This document shows, in pieces, positions 30,043-37,047 of a DNA stretch of 38,213 nt. Source of the DNA: a virus; IMG/VR virus record IMGVR_UViG_3300046535_001103, positions 1-38,213 of that record; one strand, 5' to 3'. A model generated the notes under the pieces. That model was not told where the DNA came from. It saw nothing but the letters and a program-made list of their open reading frames with translations, and did no database searches. Both the position numbers and the translations under genes were made by a program. Every line of letters begins with the position of its first letter. The first letter of the stretch is position 1.

Positions 30043-30122
30043 TCGGGGCATGCCAGGGCCTTTCATGAATGCACAGGCAAACCGTGAAAACCGCACAAAC
30101 ACGAAAAAGATGAGGTTTGGGG

Positions 30123-30560
30123 ATGCAGATTGAATTCTTCGTCGCGGGCAAGCCAGCCCCGGGCGGGTCGAAAAAAGGATTCGTCAACCCGCGGACGGGG
30201 CGAGTGGTCATTCAGGACGATTGCGACCGCAACGGCCCGTGGATGGCGCGGGTTGCCTATTTCGCGCGGCGGGCTTATCAGGGCGAGCCCCTGGAGGGCC
30301 CCGTCCAGCTCCATCTTCGATTCAGCTTTCTCCGGCCCAAGAGCCATTACCGCACCGGCAAACACTCGGCCGAGCTCCGGCCCGATGCGCCGATATTCCA
30401 TACCAGCAAGCCCGACACAACAAAGCTCACCCGGGCGGCCGAGGACGCGCTAAAGGGCATCACCTGGAAAGATGATTCCCAGGTTGCCTATCAGACCGCG
30501 GAGAAGCGCTACGGCATTACCGAGGGCGTCAAGATCACCATCCGAACAGCGAGGGCATGA
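30123..30560 (+). CDS. rusA: RusA-like Holliday junction resolvase
   Basis: The 145-residue protein fits RusA: FFVAGKPAPGGSKKGF at the N-terminus and the catalytic pattern KPDTTKLTRAAEDALKG...WKDDSQV, giving D98, K101, D108 and D117. RusA resolves branched intermediates made by phage recombination before packaging. The start ATG at 30123 follows AGATGAGG. The next small gene overlaps the stop (ATGA). Length is normal for the family. Confidence 0.92.
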   Translation: MQIEFFVAGKPAPGGSKKGFVNPRTGRVVIQDDCDRNGPWMARVAYFARRAYQGEPLEGPVQLHLRFSFLRPKSHYRTGKHSAELRPDAPIFHTSKPDTTKLTRAAEDALKGITWKDDSQVAYQTAEKRYGITEGVKITIRTARA

Positions 30561-30739
30561 TGGAAGACCTTTCATTCATTGAGCTCGTCGCGCTCATGCG
30601 CCGGCATCAACGCGAATTCTGGCGCATGAAGCCCGAGAACCGGCCCCCGGCCATGCTCGGGCAATGCAAGAAGCTTGAGAAGCGTGTTGACGATGCGGTG
30701 GAGGAGCTCCGACGGGGGCAAGGGCAGCTATTCGCATAG
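30557..30739 (+). CDS. small helical protein
   Basis: The 60-residue product starts in an ATGA overlap with rusA. It is highly charged and helical (FIELVALMRRHQREFWRMK, KKLEKRVDDAVEELRRGQ), likely a short coiled coil. No family recognised. The translational coupling suggests a partner of the resolvase or methylase. Confidence 0.65.
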   Translation: MMEDLSFIELVALMRRHQREFWRMKPENRPPAMLGQCKKLEKRVDDAVEELRRGQGQLFA

Positions 30740-30748
30740 GGAGGCGGC

Positions 30749-31603
30749 ATGAAGCACGCGAAGAAACTGAGATCCCCCCTCAAATGGCACGGGGGCAAGA
30801 GCTATCTGGCGCGGCGGATCATTGAATTGATGCCAGCCCATAAAACCTACGTCGAGCCGTTTGCGGGCGGGCTCAATGTGCTGTTGAACAAGCCGCGGGT
30901 GGGGCCGGAATTCGTGGGCGACATCAACCCGGGGCTATCGCTATTTTGGAGAGTGTTCACCGATGAGTATTCATTCGAGAACATGCGTGAACACCTCCAG
31001 TTTATGACTTGGGCGCGACGGGGGCGACTCAACAAGGAGGGCCTTGAGCACGCATTTGAAGTGGCCAAGAAATTCGTCGAGTTTCCTCCGGTTCCTCTCA
31101 ATCAGGTCGACAGGGCCGGCTTTGCCGCAAGCTTTCTCATGTGCAACCGACTCTCCCGCGGCGGCCTCGGCAAGGATTTCGCCTGGAGTGATCGACTCCG
31201 CGGCGGCCAGCCTGGCGACCTGAATTCATGGGTAACCATGATGGCCAGCCTCGGCGACGTTCACCGGCGAATGTATCACGCGAGCGTTCACCAAATGGAC
31301 GCGGTTGAGTTAGTGGGTACGCAGAACAGCGCCGACACCTTGGTTTACTGCGATCCCCCCTACCTCCATTCAACCCGAACAGCCAAATCTGTATACGATC
31401 ATGAGATGACCGACGAGCAACATGCATATTTGCTCTTTTATCTGTGTGGAGTCAAAAGTCGCGTCATGATCAGCGGCTATCCCAGCGCGTTGTATGACGC
31501 CTCCCTCAGCAAATGGACCCGGCACGACTTCGAGATGCCGAATCACTCCGGCCAGGGCAAGACCAAACAGCGGCGGGTTGAGTGCGTGTGGTGCAATTTC
31601 TGA
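30749..31603 (+). CDS. DNA adenine methylase (D12 class)
   Basis: The 284-residue methyltransferase has KWHGGKSYL (12-20), the AdoMet motif VEPFAGG (35-41) and the catalytic DPPY (202-205), in the Dam/D12 order. It methylates N6 of adenine, probably to shield phage DNA from restriction or to time replication. The target site cannot be read from sequence. A GGGAGGCGGC site precedes the ATG. Confidence 0.9.
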   Translation: MKHAKKLRSPLKWHGGKSYLARRIIELMPAHKTYVEPFAGGLNVLLNKPRVGPEFVGDINPGLSLFWRVFTDEYSFENMREHLQFMTWARRGRLNKEGLEHAFEVAKKFVEFPPVPLNQVDRAGFAASFLMCNRLSRGGLGKDFAWSDRLRGGQPGDLNSWVTMMASLGDVHRRMYHASVHQMDAVELVGTQNSADTLVYCDPPYLHSTRTAKSVYDHEMTDEQHAYLLFYLCGVKSRVMISGYPSALYDASLSKWTRHDFEMPNHSGQGKTKQRRVECVWCNF

Positions 31604-31615
31604 GGAGGCCGAGAA

Positions 31616-32197
31616 GTGAAAACCGTTGACGAAATCCGAGAACCGGCCTTCGCGCTCCTTCACCCGATCTTTCGCGAGTGTTGCGACCCGGATTCCCCCC
31701 GGCTATCCCTCGGGGCCCCTTTCCTGGCGCCAGGCCCCATCGAGAGCATCACCTATGCCATCGCGACCGATGGCCGAATCATCGTGTGGTGCCATGCGCC
31801 CCCGGCGCTCGTCGAGCTCCTCCAGGGTTGCGAGCCCCGACGGGTGCCTTACACCTCGGTTCTTGAGCTCACCCGGCACCGGTGGGGGTACGACAGGCGG
31901 GAAAGCGAGCTCCCCGAGCTCCCGGGGCCGATTGAATGTCATCGTTGCAACGGCACAGGCCCGATCGCGGGCGCTTGCCATTGGTGCGGCGGCAAGGGGC
32001 GCCTCGACCCCTCGGGCAGGGTTCACCTCGGCCGAAACATCCTCATCGGCCTTCGCTATGCCGACATGCTCAAGCGGAATGGGGCGGCGATTTACCTCTC
32101 GCAATATCGCGATGTCAGCATCCCGGTCAAGTTTGTGATTCGTTCCCTGACGGAACCGGTTACGGGGCTTTTGATGCAAGTGGCGGGGGGCGAATGA
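31616..32197 (+). CDS. zinc-finger hypothetical protein
   Basis: The 193-residue product starts with GTG at 31616 behind GAGGAGG. It has a DnaJ-type zinc motif near residues 107-126 (CHRCNGTGP...CHWCGGKG). The part before it (ITYAIATDGRIIVWCHA) looks like a small beta fold. The next gene overlaps the stop (ATGA). Such proteins occur in phage accessory cassettes; no function is known to me. Confidence 0.7.
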   Translation: MKTVDEIREPAFALLHPIFRECCDPDSPRLSLGAPFLAPGPIESITYAIATDGRIIVWCHAPPALVELLQGCEPRRVPYTSVLELTRHRWGYDRRESELPELPGPIECHRCNGTGPIAGACHWCGGKGRLDPSGRVHLGRNILIGLRYADMLKRNGAAIYLSQYRDVSIPVKFVIRSLTEPVTGLLMQVAGGE

Positions 32198-32646
32198 TGC
32201 TTGCGTTGACACTGAAACATCCTTGGGTGTGGGCGATTCTTCACGCGGGCAAGCGGGTGGAAAATCGCAAGTGGGGCCTTCCCCCGGAATACCTCAATCG
32301 TTGGATCTTGCTTCACGGGGGCAAGTCTCCCCTCGGCCCGGCGAGATGGGAGGCACTACGCGATTACCATTCGATATGTAACCATCAGATTATCACACCG
32401 TCCCGACTCGATGCCACGATTCTCCCCGGCATCCGCGGCGCCTTCAAAGTCTCCGAGGTGATCAACAAAGCCTCGGCGCACCCAATGGTCGAAAGCCCCT
32501 GGTTTCACGGCCCCCGCGGGTGGGTTCTCTCCGAGGTGGTCCGGTTTCCCGAGGCGGTCGATTGCCGAGGCAACCAGGGCCTTTGGCATGTCCCCGCCAC
32601 GGTGGCGGCCGAGGTTGAGAGGCTTTATGGGGGGTTGCTGAAATGA
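32194..32646 (+). CDS. ASCH-like domain protein
   Basis: The 150-residue product begins LALTLKHPWVWAILHAGKRV, then ENRKWGLPPE and WILLHGGKS, and ends GWVLSEVVRF...CRGNQGLWHVP. The pattern is that of ASCH/PUA-like phage proteins, thought to bind RNA or modified nucleotides. It starts in an ATGA overlap, and the following gene overlaps its stop the same way, so three genes are tightly coupled. The exact substrate is unknown. Confidence 0.75.
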   Translation: MMLALTLKHPWVWAILHAGKRVENRKWGLPPEYLNRWILLHGGKSPLGPARWEALRDYHSICNHQIITPSRLDATILPGIRGAFKVSEVINKASAHPMVESPWFHGPRGWVLSEVVRFPEAVDCRGNQGLWHVPATVAAEVERLYGGLLK

Positions 32647-32825
32647 GCTATTTCAATGAAGACCAGCGGGATTATATGAGATACCTCGCCGAGCTCCCCA
32701 AGGAGGCGAAGTGCGATTGCGGCTGGCATCCGCGCGGCCGTTGCTTCGGCCGATGCTACGGCGACGAGTCCAAGGGCGGGGCCCCGAGGCGGCCCGAGGA
32801 GGCGAATCAAGATGACCGTTCATGA
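32643..32825 (+). CDS. small cysteine-containing protein
   Basis: The 60-residue product (YFNEDQRDYMRYLAELPKEA, then CDCGWHPRGRCFGRCYGD) has four cysteines and a histidine that could bind zinc. It starts in an ATGA overlap and its end overlaps the excisionase-like gene by 14 bases. No family recognised. Confidence 0.62.
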   Translation: MSYFNEDQRDYMRYLAELPKEAKCDCGWHPRGRCFGRCYGDESKGGAPRRPEEANQDDRS

Positions 32826-33138
32826 AGCGGCGGCGCTCCTCGAAGTCTCCCCCGACCTGGTTTACCGGCTATGCCGGGCGGGGCGCCTTGCCCATTCCCG
32901 CATCGGCCTCGGCCGGGGCGTCATCCGCATCGAGCGGGCCGACGTTGAGGAGCTCCGGCAATCCTCCAGGGTGGAGGCGGGCGAGCCGGGGCGCAAGAAA
33001 GGGGGGCCGAGGAGGAAAGCCCCCGCCGGCCCCGAGGTGGAGGATATCATCGGCCAGTATCGGCGGGAGAAGGAGGCGCGGAAGCGGCCCCGCGCGCTTG
33101 CTTCGCGGCCTCCCGAAGATGGTCAGCCTCACGGTTGA
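32812..33138 (+). CDS. excisionase-like HTH protein
   Basis: The 108-residue product has an excisionase-type DNA-binding domain at residues 1-50: TVHEAAALLEVSPDLVYRLC, RAGRLAHSRIGLGRGVIRI, ERADVEELRQ. The second half is basic, Pro/Arg-rich and probably disordered. It converges on the integrase gene and overlaps its 3' end by 92 bases. A recombination directionality factor next to the integrase is the natural reading. Confidence 0.75.
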   Translation: MTVHEAAALLEVSPDLVYRLCRAGRLAHSRIGLGRGVIRIERADVEELRQSSRVEAGEPGRKKGGPRRKAPAGPEVEDIIGQYRREKEARKRPRALASRPPEDGQPHG

Positions 33139-34114
33139 GTTTCGAGTAAACCCGACTGATCATCTTCGTATCGCGGTGGCCAACCAGTTCGGCCACGGTG
33201 GCAATCGGCACCGAATTCGACAGGGCGGTTGTCACGAAACGATGCCTCATCCCATACAAGCTCACCTCGGCGGGAATCCCGGCTTTCTTGCGAATCTCCC
33301 CCAAGCGGCCAGGCAACCCGGTTGCCGTCCAGGCCCGGCCTTTCATGTTCCGAAAGATTGGGCCCTCGGGCCATTGCTCAATCAGTCTCCGGCTCAACTC
33401 TATCAGGCCCTCGGTCAAATAGACCGAGCGATAGGTCAAGCCCGTCTTACCTCGGGTCTTATTGAGCACCCTCCAAACTCCGGCCCCAAGATCGACCTTC
33501 GCAGCGGTCAAGGTTCGCAGCTCCCCCGGCCGGCACCCCGACTCAACCAGCGCGTAGACAACATCGCGCATCGGCCCCGAAACGGTGGCGAGGAGCGCGG
33601 CGACCTGTTCCTCGGTCGGAATAGCCTCCCGGATCTTGTTGTGTCCCGAGGAGAGCGCTTCGAGCGGGTTCGATCCGATATGGCCAACCCTCTTTGCCCA
33701 TGCCAGGGCGGCCTTGACATGCCTCAGCGCTTGAGCCCTCGCCGACTGATGCCACGTCGGGTTGCCGTCAATCCAGGCGAGCGCATGGCGCGGCTCAAGA
33801 TCCCCGGCCAGGCGGCGGCCGAACGCGGCATCGGCCTTCTCAAGAAACCATTTCTTCGTCGCCATAGAGCACGGGGCCCTCTCACCCCTGGCGACCTCCC
33901 CGCGGAAGTGTGCCAGGTAGAGATTGAAGACATCCGAGCATGTCGGATTGCTCCGGCTTCTCTCGGCCCTCCCCCTCCCCGCCAGCTCGCGATGGAGGGC
34001 CTCCAGGGCCTCGGCCTTCGTCGCCTCCTTGCCGGCCAGCCAAACCTTCACCCCGCCGACCTGGCAATACCAAGGCCCTCCCCCTCGCCTCCACGGCTTC
34101 GGATCTCGCGGCAT
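33047..34114 (-). CDS. int: tyrosine integrase
   Basis: The 355-residue site-specific recombinase has an N-terminal arm-binding region (WYCQVGGVKVWLAGKEATKAEAL), a SAM-like core-binding domain, and the catalytic domain. Catalytic residues are R195 (CRPGE), R290 in YGMRHRF with Y287 at the usual first His position, H313 (VGH) and nucleophile Y323 (RVYSKL). The start at 34114 is chosen over 34189 because a good promoter would start transcription near 34170, downstream of the longer start. The gene reads away from attP. Confidence 0.95.
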   Translation of the reverse strand: MPRDPKPWRRGGGPWYCQVGGVKVWLAGKEATKAEALEALHRELAGRGRAERSRSNPTCSDVFNLYLAHFRGEVARGERAPCSMATKKWFLEKADAAFGRRLAGDLEPRHALAWIDGNPTWHQSARAQALRHVKAALAWAKRVGHIGSNPLEALSSGHNKIREAIPTEEQVAALLATVSGPMRDVVYALVESGCRPGELRTLTAAKVDLGAGVWRVLNKTRGKTGLTYRSVYLTEGLIELSRRLIEQWPEGPIFRNMKGRAWTATGLPGRLGEIRKKAGIPAEVSLYGMRHRFVTTALSNSVPIATVAELVGHRDTKMISRVYSKLNREADHLREAAKQARGAASAPPSPADTGR

Positions 34115-34131
34115 GTCCCCCGACCCCCTGT

Positions 34132-34153
34132 AAGCGTGCGCTAAAGCGTGCGC
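34132..34153. repeat. integrase arm-type repeats, pair (integrase side)
   Basis: AAGCGTGCGC occurs at 34132-34141 and 34144-34153, spaced 12 bases, immediately upstream of the integrase start. The same unit recurs three times, also spaced 12 bases, at 34329-34362. Confidence 0.8.
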
Positions 34154-34168
34154 GCCGACGATCGGCGC
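34152..34168 (-). promoter_or_regulatory. 7-bp inverted repeat in the integrase leader
   Basis: GCGCCGA (34152-34158) pairs with TCGGCGC (34162-34168) around three bases. It would lie at the very start of the integrase transcript and abuts an arm repeat. A leader hairpin or an operator are possible. Confidence 0.45.
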
Positions 34169-34177
34169 TCTTGAGGC

Positions 34178-34206
34178 AGCATAAAACAAGGGGTTTGGCG
34201 AGTCAA
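34178..34206 (-). promoter_or_regulatory. integrase promoter
   Basis: On the minus strand TTGACT (34206-34201) and TATGCT (34183-34178) are separated by exactly 17 bases, each matching five of six sigma-70 consensus positions. It is the best promoter match I saw in the window and lies inside attP, so integrase binding could repress it. Confidence 0.72.
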
Positions 34207-34244
34207 GGCATTTGATTCCATTGACGTTGCGGAACGCCTCTTGA

Positions 34245-34265
34245 TTGCCCTAACTGATAGGGCAA
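34245..34265. other. candidate attP core (inverted repeat)
   Basis: TTGCCCTA (34245-34252) and TAGGGCAA (34258-34265) are perfect inverted repeats around the five-base centre ACTGA. Two inverted core-type sites around a short crossover region is the expected layout for a tyrosine integrase, and it sits between the two groups of arm repeats. Confidence 0.6.
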
Positions 34266-34328
34266 CGCGGCTTTCTGGCAAGTGGAACGGGTGGAGGAAA
34301 TGGAGGCATTGGGCCCTAATGGGCCCCG

Positions 34329-34362
34329 AAGCGTGCGCGGAAGCGTGCGCGGAAGCGTGCGC
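34329..34362. repeat. integrase arm-type repeats, triplet (distal side)
   Basis: AAGCGTGCGC occurs at 34329, 34341 and 34353, with exact 12-base steps. The tract is not part of any credible gene. Confidence 0.8.
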
Positions 34363-34384
34363 GGGCCGGCGGGCAGGGCGCAGC

Positions 34385-34410
34385 AAAAAGCCCCGCGGCA
34401 ACCGGGGCCT
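34385..34410 (-). terminator. intrinsic terminator for the leftward small gene
   Basis: Read leftward, GCCCCG and CGGGGC (34408-34403 and 34395-34390) form a six-pair stem with a seven-base loop followed by five T residues. It lies 19 bases after the stop of the gene ending at 34430 and would shield attP from that transcript. Confidence 0.7.
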
Positions 34411-34429
34411 TGATCTCGCCTCGGGGCCC

Positions 34430-34672
34430 TCATGTCAACCGGTTGAGGGCCTCGGCCAGGCGGTCCCCCTTGTCCCCGAGATGCCATTCATAGGACAGGG
34501 CGGCCTTGTCAGCGATCCCTTCCCGAAGGCCCCGGGCGAAGTCCCCATAGTTCTCGGCCATCCGGCGAAGCTTGGCGACCATTCCACGCTTGGCTGCCCG
34601 GCTCATCCGGGGGAAGGCTCGCGCCCAATCCCAACCCATCGCAACCCCGGTCTTGTAAGCTTTGCTCGTCAT
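34430..34672 (-). CDS. small basic hypothetical protein
   Basis: The 80-residue product starts at the ATG at 34672 behind GGAGGTGAGGGG; a longer frame starts at 34690 upstream of that site and is not used. It is basic and helical (AAKRGMVAKLRRMAENYGDF, LREGIADKAALSYEWHLG). It may bind nucleic acid. A clear terminator follows it. Confidence 0.68.
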   Translation of the reverse strand: MTSKAYKTGVAMGWDWARAFPRMSRAAKRGMVAKLRRMAENYGDFARGLREGIADKAALSYEWHLGDKGDRLAEALNRLT

Positions 34673-34753
34673 CCCCTCACCTCCCTTCATGTCTCAAATA
34701 ATAACAGAGGCGATGCTAGAGTCAATAGTGTCCCGGGAAAATATCTTGGGAAC

Positions 34754-35215
34754 TCATTTCTTGCCCTCGCATCCTCCTTTGAGCCCCTTGCGGGCCTCGG
34801 CCTTGTGGCGAGCGAGGGCCCTCTCGACCGGGGGAGGAATCCGGAGCTCGCGCCCGCACCGGTCACACCCGAGGCAATACGCATAGTGGGGCAGGGTGTT
34901 GCCTTTGCAAAACCGGCAACGGGTGCGCATCTCCCCCGAGCTCGGGTCGGGGATGTGTTCCCACAAGGCCAGGCCCCCCGACCACGGCCAACCCTCGCCG
35001 AGCAACCAGCGGAAGGCCAGGCGGGGCCCCGACCAATACTCGCCATAGGATTTCTCGGCGACCTGTTCAATCCCCTCGGGCTTGCGAAGGAGGAACTCCT
35101 TCATTCGCGGTTCGGCCTCGGCCAGGACGGCGGCAACCCCGGCGGTTACCTCGACCCAATGTGCGACTCCTTCCGAATCGACAAATTCAATCAGCATCTC
35201 GCCGGTTGTTTCCAT
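34754..35215 (-). CDS. zinc-finger-containing hypothetical protein
   Basis: The 153-residue product is drawn from the ATG at 35215, which follows GAGG by six bases; a TTG at 35248 extends the frame by 11 codons. The N-terminal part is acidic (MLIEFVDSEGVAHWVEV). Residues about 110-133 hold CRFC...CLGCDRCGREL, a five-cysteine zinc-binding cluster, and the C-terminus is very basic. It diverges from the lysis-region operon. No family recognised. Confidence 0.65.
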   Translation of the reverse strand: METTGEMLIEFVDSEGVAHWVEVTAGVAAVLAEAEPRMKEFLLRKPEGIEQVAEKSYGEYWSGPRLAFRWLLGEGWPWSGGLALWEHIPDPSSGEMRTRCRFCKGNTLPHYAYCLGCDRCGRELRIPPPVERALARHKAEARKGLKGGCEGKK

Positions 35216-35251
35216 GTTGACCTCGCCGAACTCCAGGCATGAAAGCAAGTG

Positions 35252-35280
35252 TTATCCTTAGCAGAGTTTACCACCAAAGG
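35252..35280 (-). promoter_or_regulatory. weak candidate leftward promoter
   Basis: On the minus strand TTGGTG and TAACAC-like hexamers are separated by about 17 bases upstream of the zinc-finger gene, in an AT-richer stretch. The match is modest, and coordinates are by eye. Confidence 0.3.
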
Positions 35281-35299
35281 CGAGTGGCGGCCCGAACTC

Positions 35300-35361
35300 T
35301 CGCGCACGAAGGGGCGAAAGCATAGGGGCGGCGCTAACCTTCGCGCGCGAAGGGGCGAAAG
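35300..35361. repeat. two 21-bp direct repeats upstream of the lysis region
   Basis: Copies at 35300-35320 and 35341-35361 differ at one base; both end GAAGGGGCGAAAG. The second copy, with the preceding bases, forms the palindrome CCTTCGCGCGCGAAGG. They lie in the divergent space between two operons and directly before the HTH gene start, so they may be its operators. Confidence 0.6.
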
Positions 35362-35369
35362 GCGATTCG

Positions 35370-35555
35370 ATGATTGAGACGGCGGTTGAGATTGACCGAC
35401 TCATCGCATTCAAGGCACTCGCCGACGCGGGCGCTTCTCGGATGAGAATCCAGCAAATCCTAAACATCAAGAAAACCACATATTATGCATACCGTCGCGA
35501 GCTCATCCGACTCAAGAGGGAAGTGAGGCGGCTCGAAGCGGCCGAATCCGCGTGA
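35370..35555 (+). CDS. small HTH regulator
   Basis: The 61-residue product (AVEIDRLIAFKALADAGASR, then MRIQQILNIKKTTYYAYRRE and LIRLKREVRRLEAA) has a resolvase-type helix-turn-helix with a basic C-terminal helix. Direct repeats lie just upstream. It overlaps the metallopeptidase start. It likely controls the lysis/late block or the divergent leftward genes. Confidence 0.65.
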   Translation: MIETAVEIDRLIAFKALADAGASRMRIQQILNIKKTTYYAYRRELIRLKREVRRLEAAESA

Positions 35556-36241
35556 TGTGCAACCAGGCCCCCGATTACGGCATGGCTCCGATCATCCGCG
35601 CTTGCGTCGACCCTCCTCGACCGGCTCCCCCCCTCGGGGTGGAGGAGATGGCGGCGGTTCGGGCCTCCCTTTGGGAACCGGGCCAAACCCTCCGCATCGC
35701 ATTCCGGGGCGGCCGACGGGCCGACCGAAACGCGGTGTTGCTCGCGGCCTCGAAGTGGATGCGCCTGGCGAACATCAAAATCATCCCGGTCAACACCGGG
35801 GCGGCCGAGCTCCGTTGCTCATTCGACCCGATCGGTTCATGGTCATTCGTCGGCCGAGATTGCCTTGCGGTCGATCCCAACTCCCCCACGCTCAACATGG
35901 GGTGGCCAGACGACCCGGGGCGCGACCTTCACGAGCTCGGCCATGCCCTCGGCCTCATCCACGAGCATCAAAGCCCCGCGGCCGGCATCCCCTGGAATCG
36001 ACCGGCGGTTTATGCTTGGTACGCCTCGACGCAAGGATGGTCCCGGGCCGAGATTGACGCGCAGGTTTTCGAGCAATACAACGCGGCCACGATCACCAAT
36101 ACGGCATGGGATAAATACTCCATCATGGAATATCCCATACCGGCCGAGCTCTTGACCGATCCGTCTTTCGCGGTCGGGTGGAATCAAGCGCTATCGCCAA
36201 CGGATATAGCCTTTATCAGCTCGCTCTACCCGAAGGCATGA
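35555..36241 (+). CDS. astacin-like zinc metallopeptidase
   Basis: The protein has 228 residues from the ATG at 35555 (a GTG one codon earlier is possible; numbering below counts that codon as 1). It carries HELGHALGLIHEHQSP at 127-142, the metzincin zinc motif HExxHxxGxxH with a following Glu as in astacins, and SIMEYP at 190-195 as Met-turn. No signal peptide is seen. It lies just before three small membrane proteins, where endolysins normally lie. It could degrade envelope protein at lysis or be a virion protease. Confidence 0.85.
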   Translation: MCNQAPDYGMAPIIRACVDPPRPAPPLGVEEMAAVRASLWEPGQTLRIAFRGGRRADRNAVLLAASKWMRLANIKIIPVNTGAAELRCSFDPIGSWSFVGRDCLAVDPNSPTLNMGWPDDPGRDLHELGHALGLIHEHQSPAAGIPWNRPAVYAWYASTQGWSRAEIDAQVFEQYNAATITNTAWDKYSIMEYPIPAELLTDPSFAVGWNQALSPTDIAFISSLYPKA

Positions 36242-36402
36242 CCGAGCTCCGGCAAATGGCAATCTTCCTCCTCCTCCTCATGGCGGCGGGCCTCAAGCTC
36301 TCGCTTTTCCTTGGAGTCTTACTCGATGGCTTCGCTTCACCCTCTCGGGGGCAAGCCCCCATTCCTGGCCAATCCCGCGGCCCTCGCTCCGACGGGTTCT
36401 GA
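36238..36402 (+). CDS. small membrane protein, overlapping gene
   Basis: The 54-residue product starts in an ATGA overlap with the peptidase. One strong hydrophobic segment (MAIFLLLLMAAGLKLSLFLGVLL, residues about 7-29 in two pieces) is followed by a Pro/Gly/Arg-rich tail. Its 3' part overlaps the next gene by 77 bases in another frame. This could be a holin, an antiholin or a small spanin-like piece, or an untranslated coincidence. Confidence 0.45.
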   Translation: MTELRQMAIFLLLLMAAGLKLSLFLGVLLDGFASPSRGQAPIPGQSRGPRSDGF

Positions 36403-36610
36403 TCCCGGCAAGATTTCCCCGGCCGATGGCATGCGGTCGATCCTCACCGGGTTCGGCCTCTATGGGGCCTTGACTGTTCTCCTCCAGGTTCTCAACTTCT
36501 TCGGGGCAAATCCCCAATTCCTCGGCCCTCATGGAACCGAGGTGGCAGCGGTGGCGGTGGCGGTGGCGCATCTCACGATGGCATTCATGGCGGACAACAC
36601 GACGAAGTGA
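36326..36610 (+). CDS. holin-like protein with two membrane segments
   Basis: The 94-residue product starts at the ATG at 36326, about ten bases after GGAG. A polar Pro-rich N-terminus is followed by two hydrophobic segments, about 42-60 (FGLYGALTVLLQVLNFFG) and 72-91 (EVAAVAVAVAHLTMAFM), and a short polar end. Size and layout fit a two-segment holin. It sits downstream of the metallopeptidase. The functional name is inference. Confidence 0.62.
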   Translation: MASLHPLGGKPPFLANPAALAPTGSDPGKISPADGMRSILTGFGLYGALTVLLQVLNFFGANPQFLGPHGTEVAAVAVAVAHLTMAFMADNTTK

Positions 36611-36629
36611 TTGCCCTCAGGAGGCTCCT

Positions 36630-36842
36630 TTGTCGCATAACACGCAAGCGGCCGGGCGGATTGGTGGCGGAAGCCTCATCGCGGCCTCGATGTTTGGGGA
36701 ATGGCTCACTCAACACGGGCTATCCGATGCGATGGTTTGGATTGCTCTCATTGGCCTACTTTTTAACGTGTTCACGGGCCTACCGGCGGCGGCTGAGTCC
36801 ACCAAGCATGTACGCCGATGGTGGAAGGGCCCCCGGGACTAA
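36630..36842 (+). CDS. small membrane protein, second holin candidate
   Basis: The 70-residue product starts with TTG at 36630 because AGGAGG (36619-36624) is five bases upstream. One hydrophobic segment lies at about 29-48 (AMVWIALIGLLFNVFTGL), with a weaker one before it (GGSLIAASMFGEWL). The C-terminus is basic (KHVRRWWKGPRD), as in many holins. The longer frame upstream overlaps the previous gene and is Arg/Trp-rich nonsense. Confidence 0.65.
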   Translation: MSHNTQAAGRIGGGSLIAASMFGEWLTQHGLSDAMVWIALIGLLFNVFTGLPAAAESTKHVRRWWKGPRD

Positions 36843-36843
36843 G

Positions 36844-37047
36844 GTGGCCGAGAACCACCCGGAACCGGGGCCCCAACCTCCAGGCAAGGGCGACCCCCCC
36901 CGCCAGTGCCAGGGCCACGGGGCGCTTAAGGGATTCTGCAATCGCACCGATGACGTGCGGTTCGATGTGACCACATGCCGTTGGTTGTGTCGGCCATGCT
37001 GGGAAAGGGTTGTCCCGAGTCTCTATGGGAAGCGGCCCAGCGAGTGA
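36844..37047 (+). CDS. small cysteine-containing protein
   Basis: The 67-residue product begins at GTG 36844, one base after the previous stop. It has CQGHGALKGFC and CRWLCRPCW, five cysteines plus a His, likely a zinc site. The N-terminus is Pro/Gly-rich. Start choice is uncertain because no clear ribosome binding site is seen. It ends in a GTGA overlap with the sigma factor start, suggesting coupling. Confidence 0.55.
   Translation: MAENHPEPGPQPPGKGDPPRQCQGHGALKGFCNRTDDVRFDVTTCRWLCRPCWERVVPSLYGKRPSE

Larger units (their letters stand above)
34132..34362. other. attP: probable phage attachment site (attP)
   Basis: This region lies in the 315-base gene-free stretch between the integrase and the next leftward gene. 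It has two arm-type repeats on the integrase side, three on the other, and between them an inverted-repeat core and the integrase promoter. Arm sites flanking a core next to int is the lambda-family attP layout. Host identity of the core cannot be tested here. Confidence 0.75.

Noticed and set aside
34115-34189. Longer integrase start at 34189
   Set aside because: It lies upstream of the transcription start predicted from the strong promoter and would translate the arm repeats.
36975-37043. Longer sigma factor start at 36975 or 36996
   Set aside because: It would overlap the preceding Cys gene by up to 73 bases; the GTG at 37044 gives the GTGA overlap used repeatedly in this genome and keeps the full region 2.
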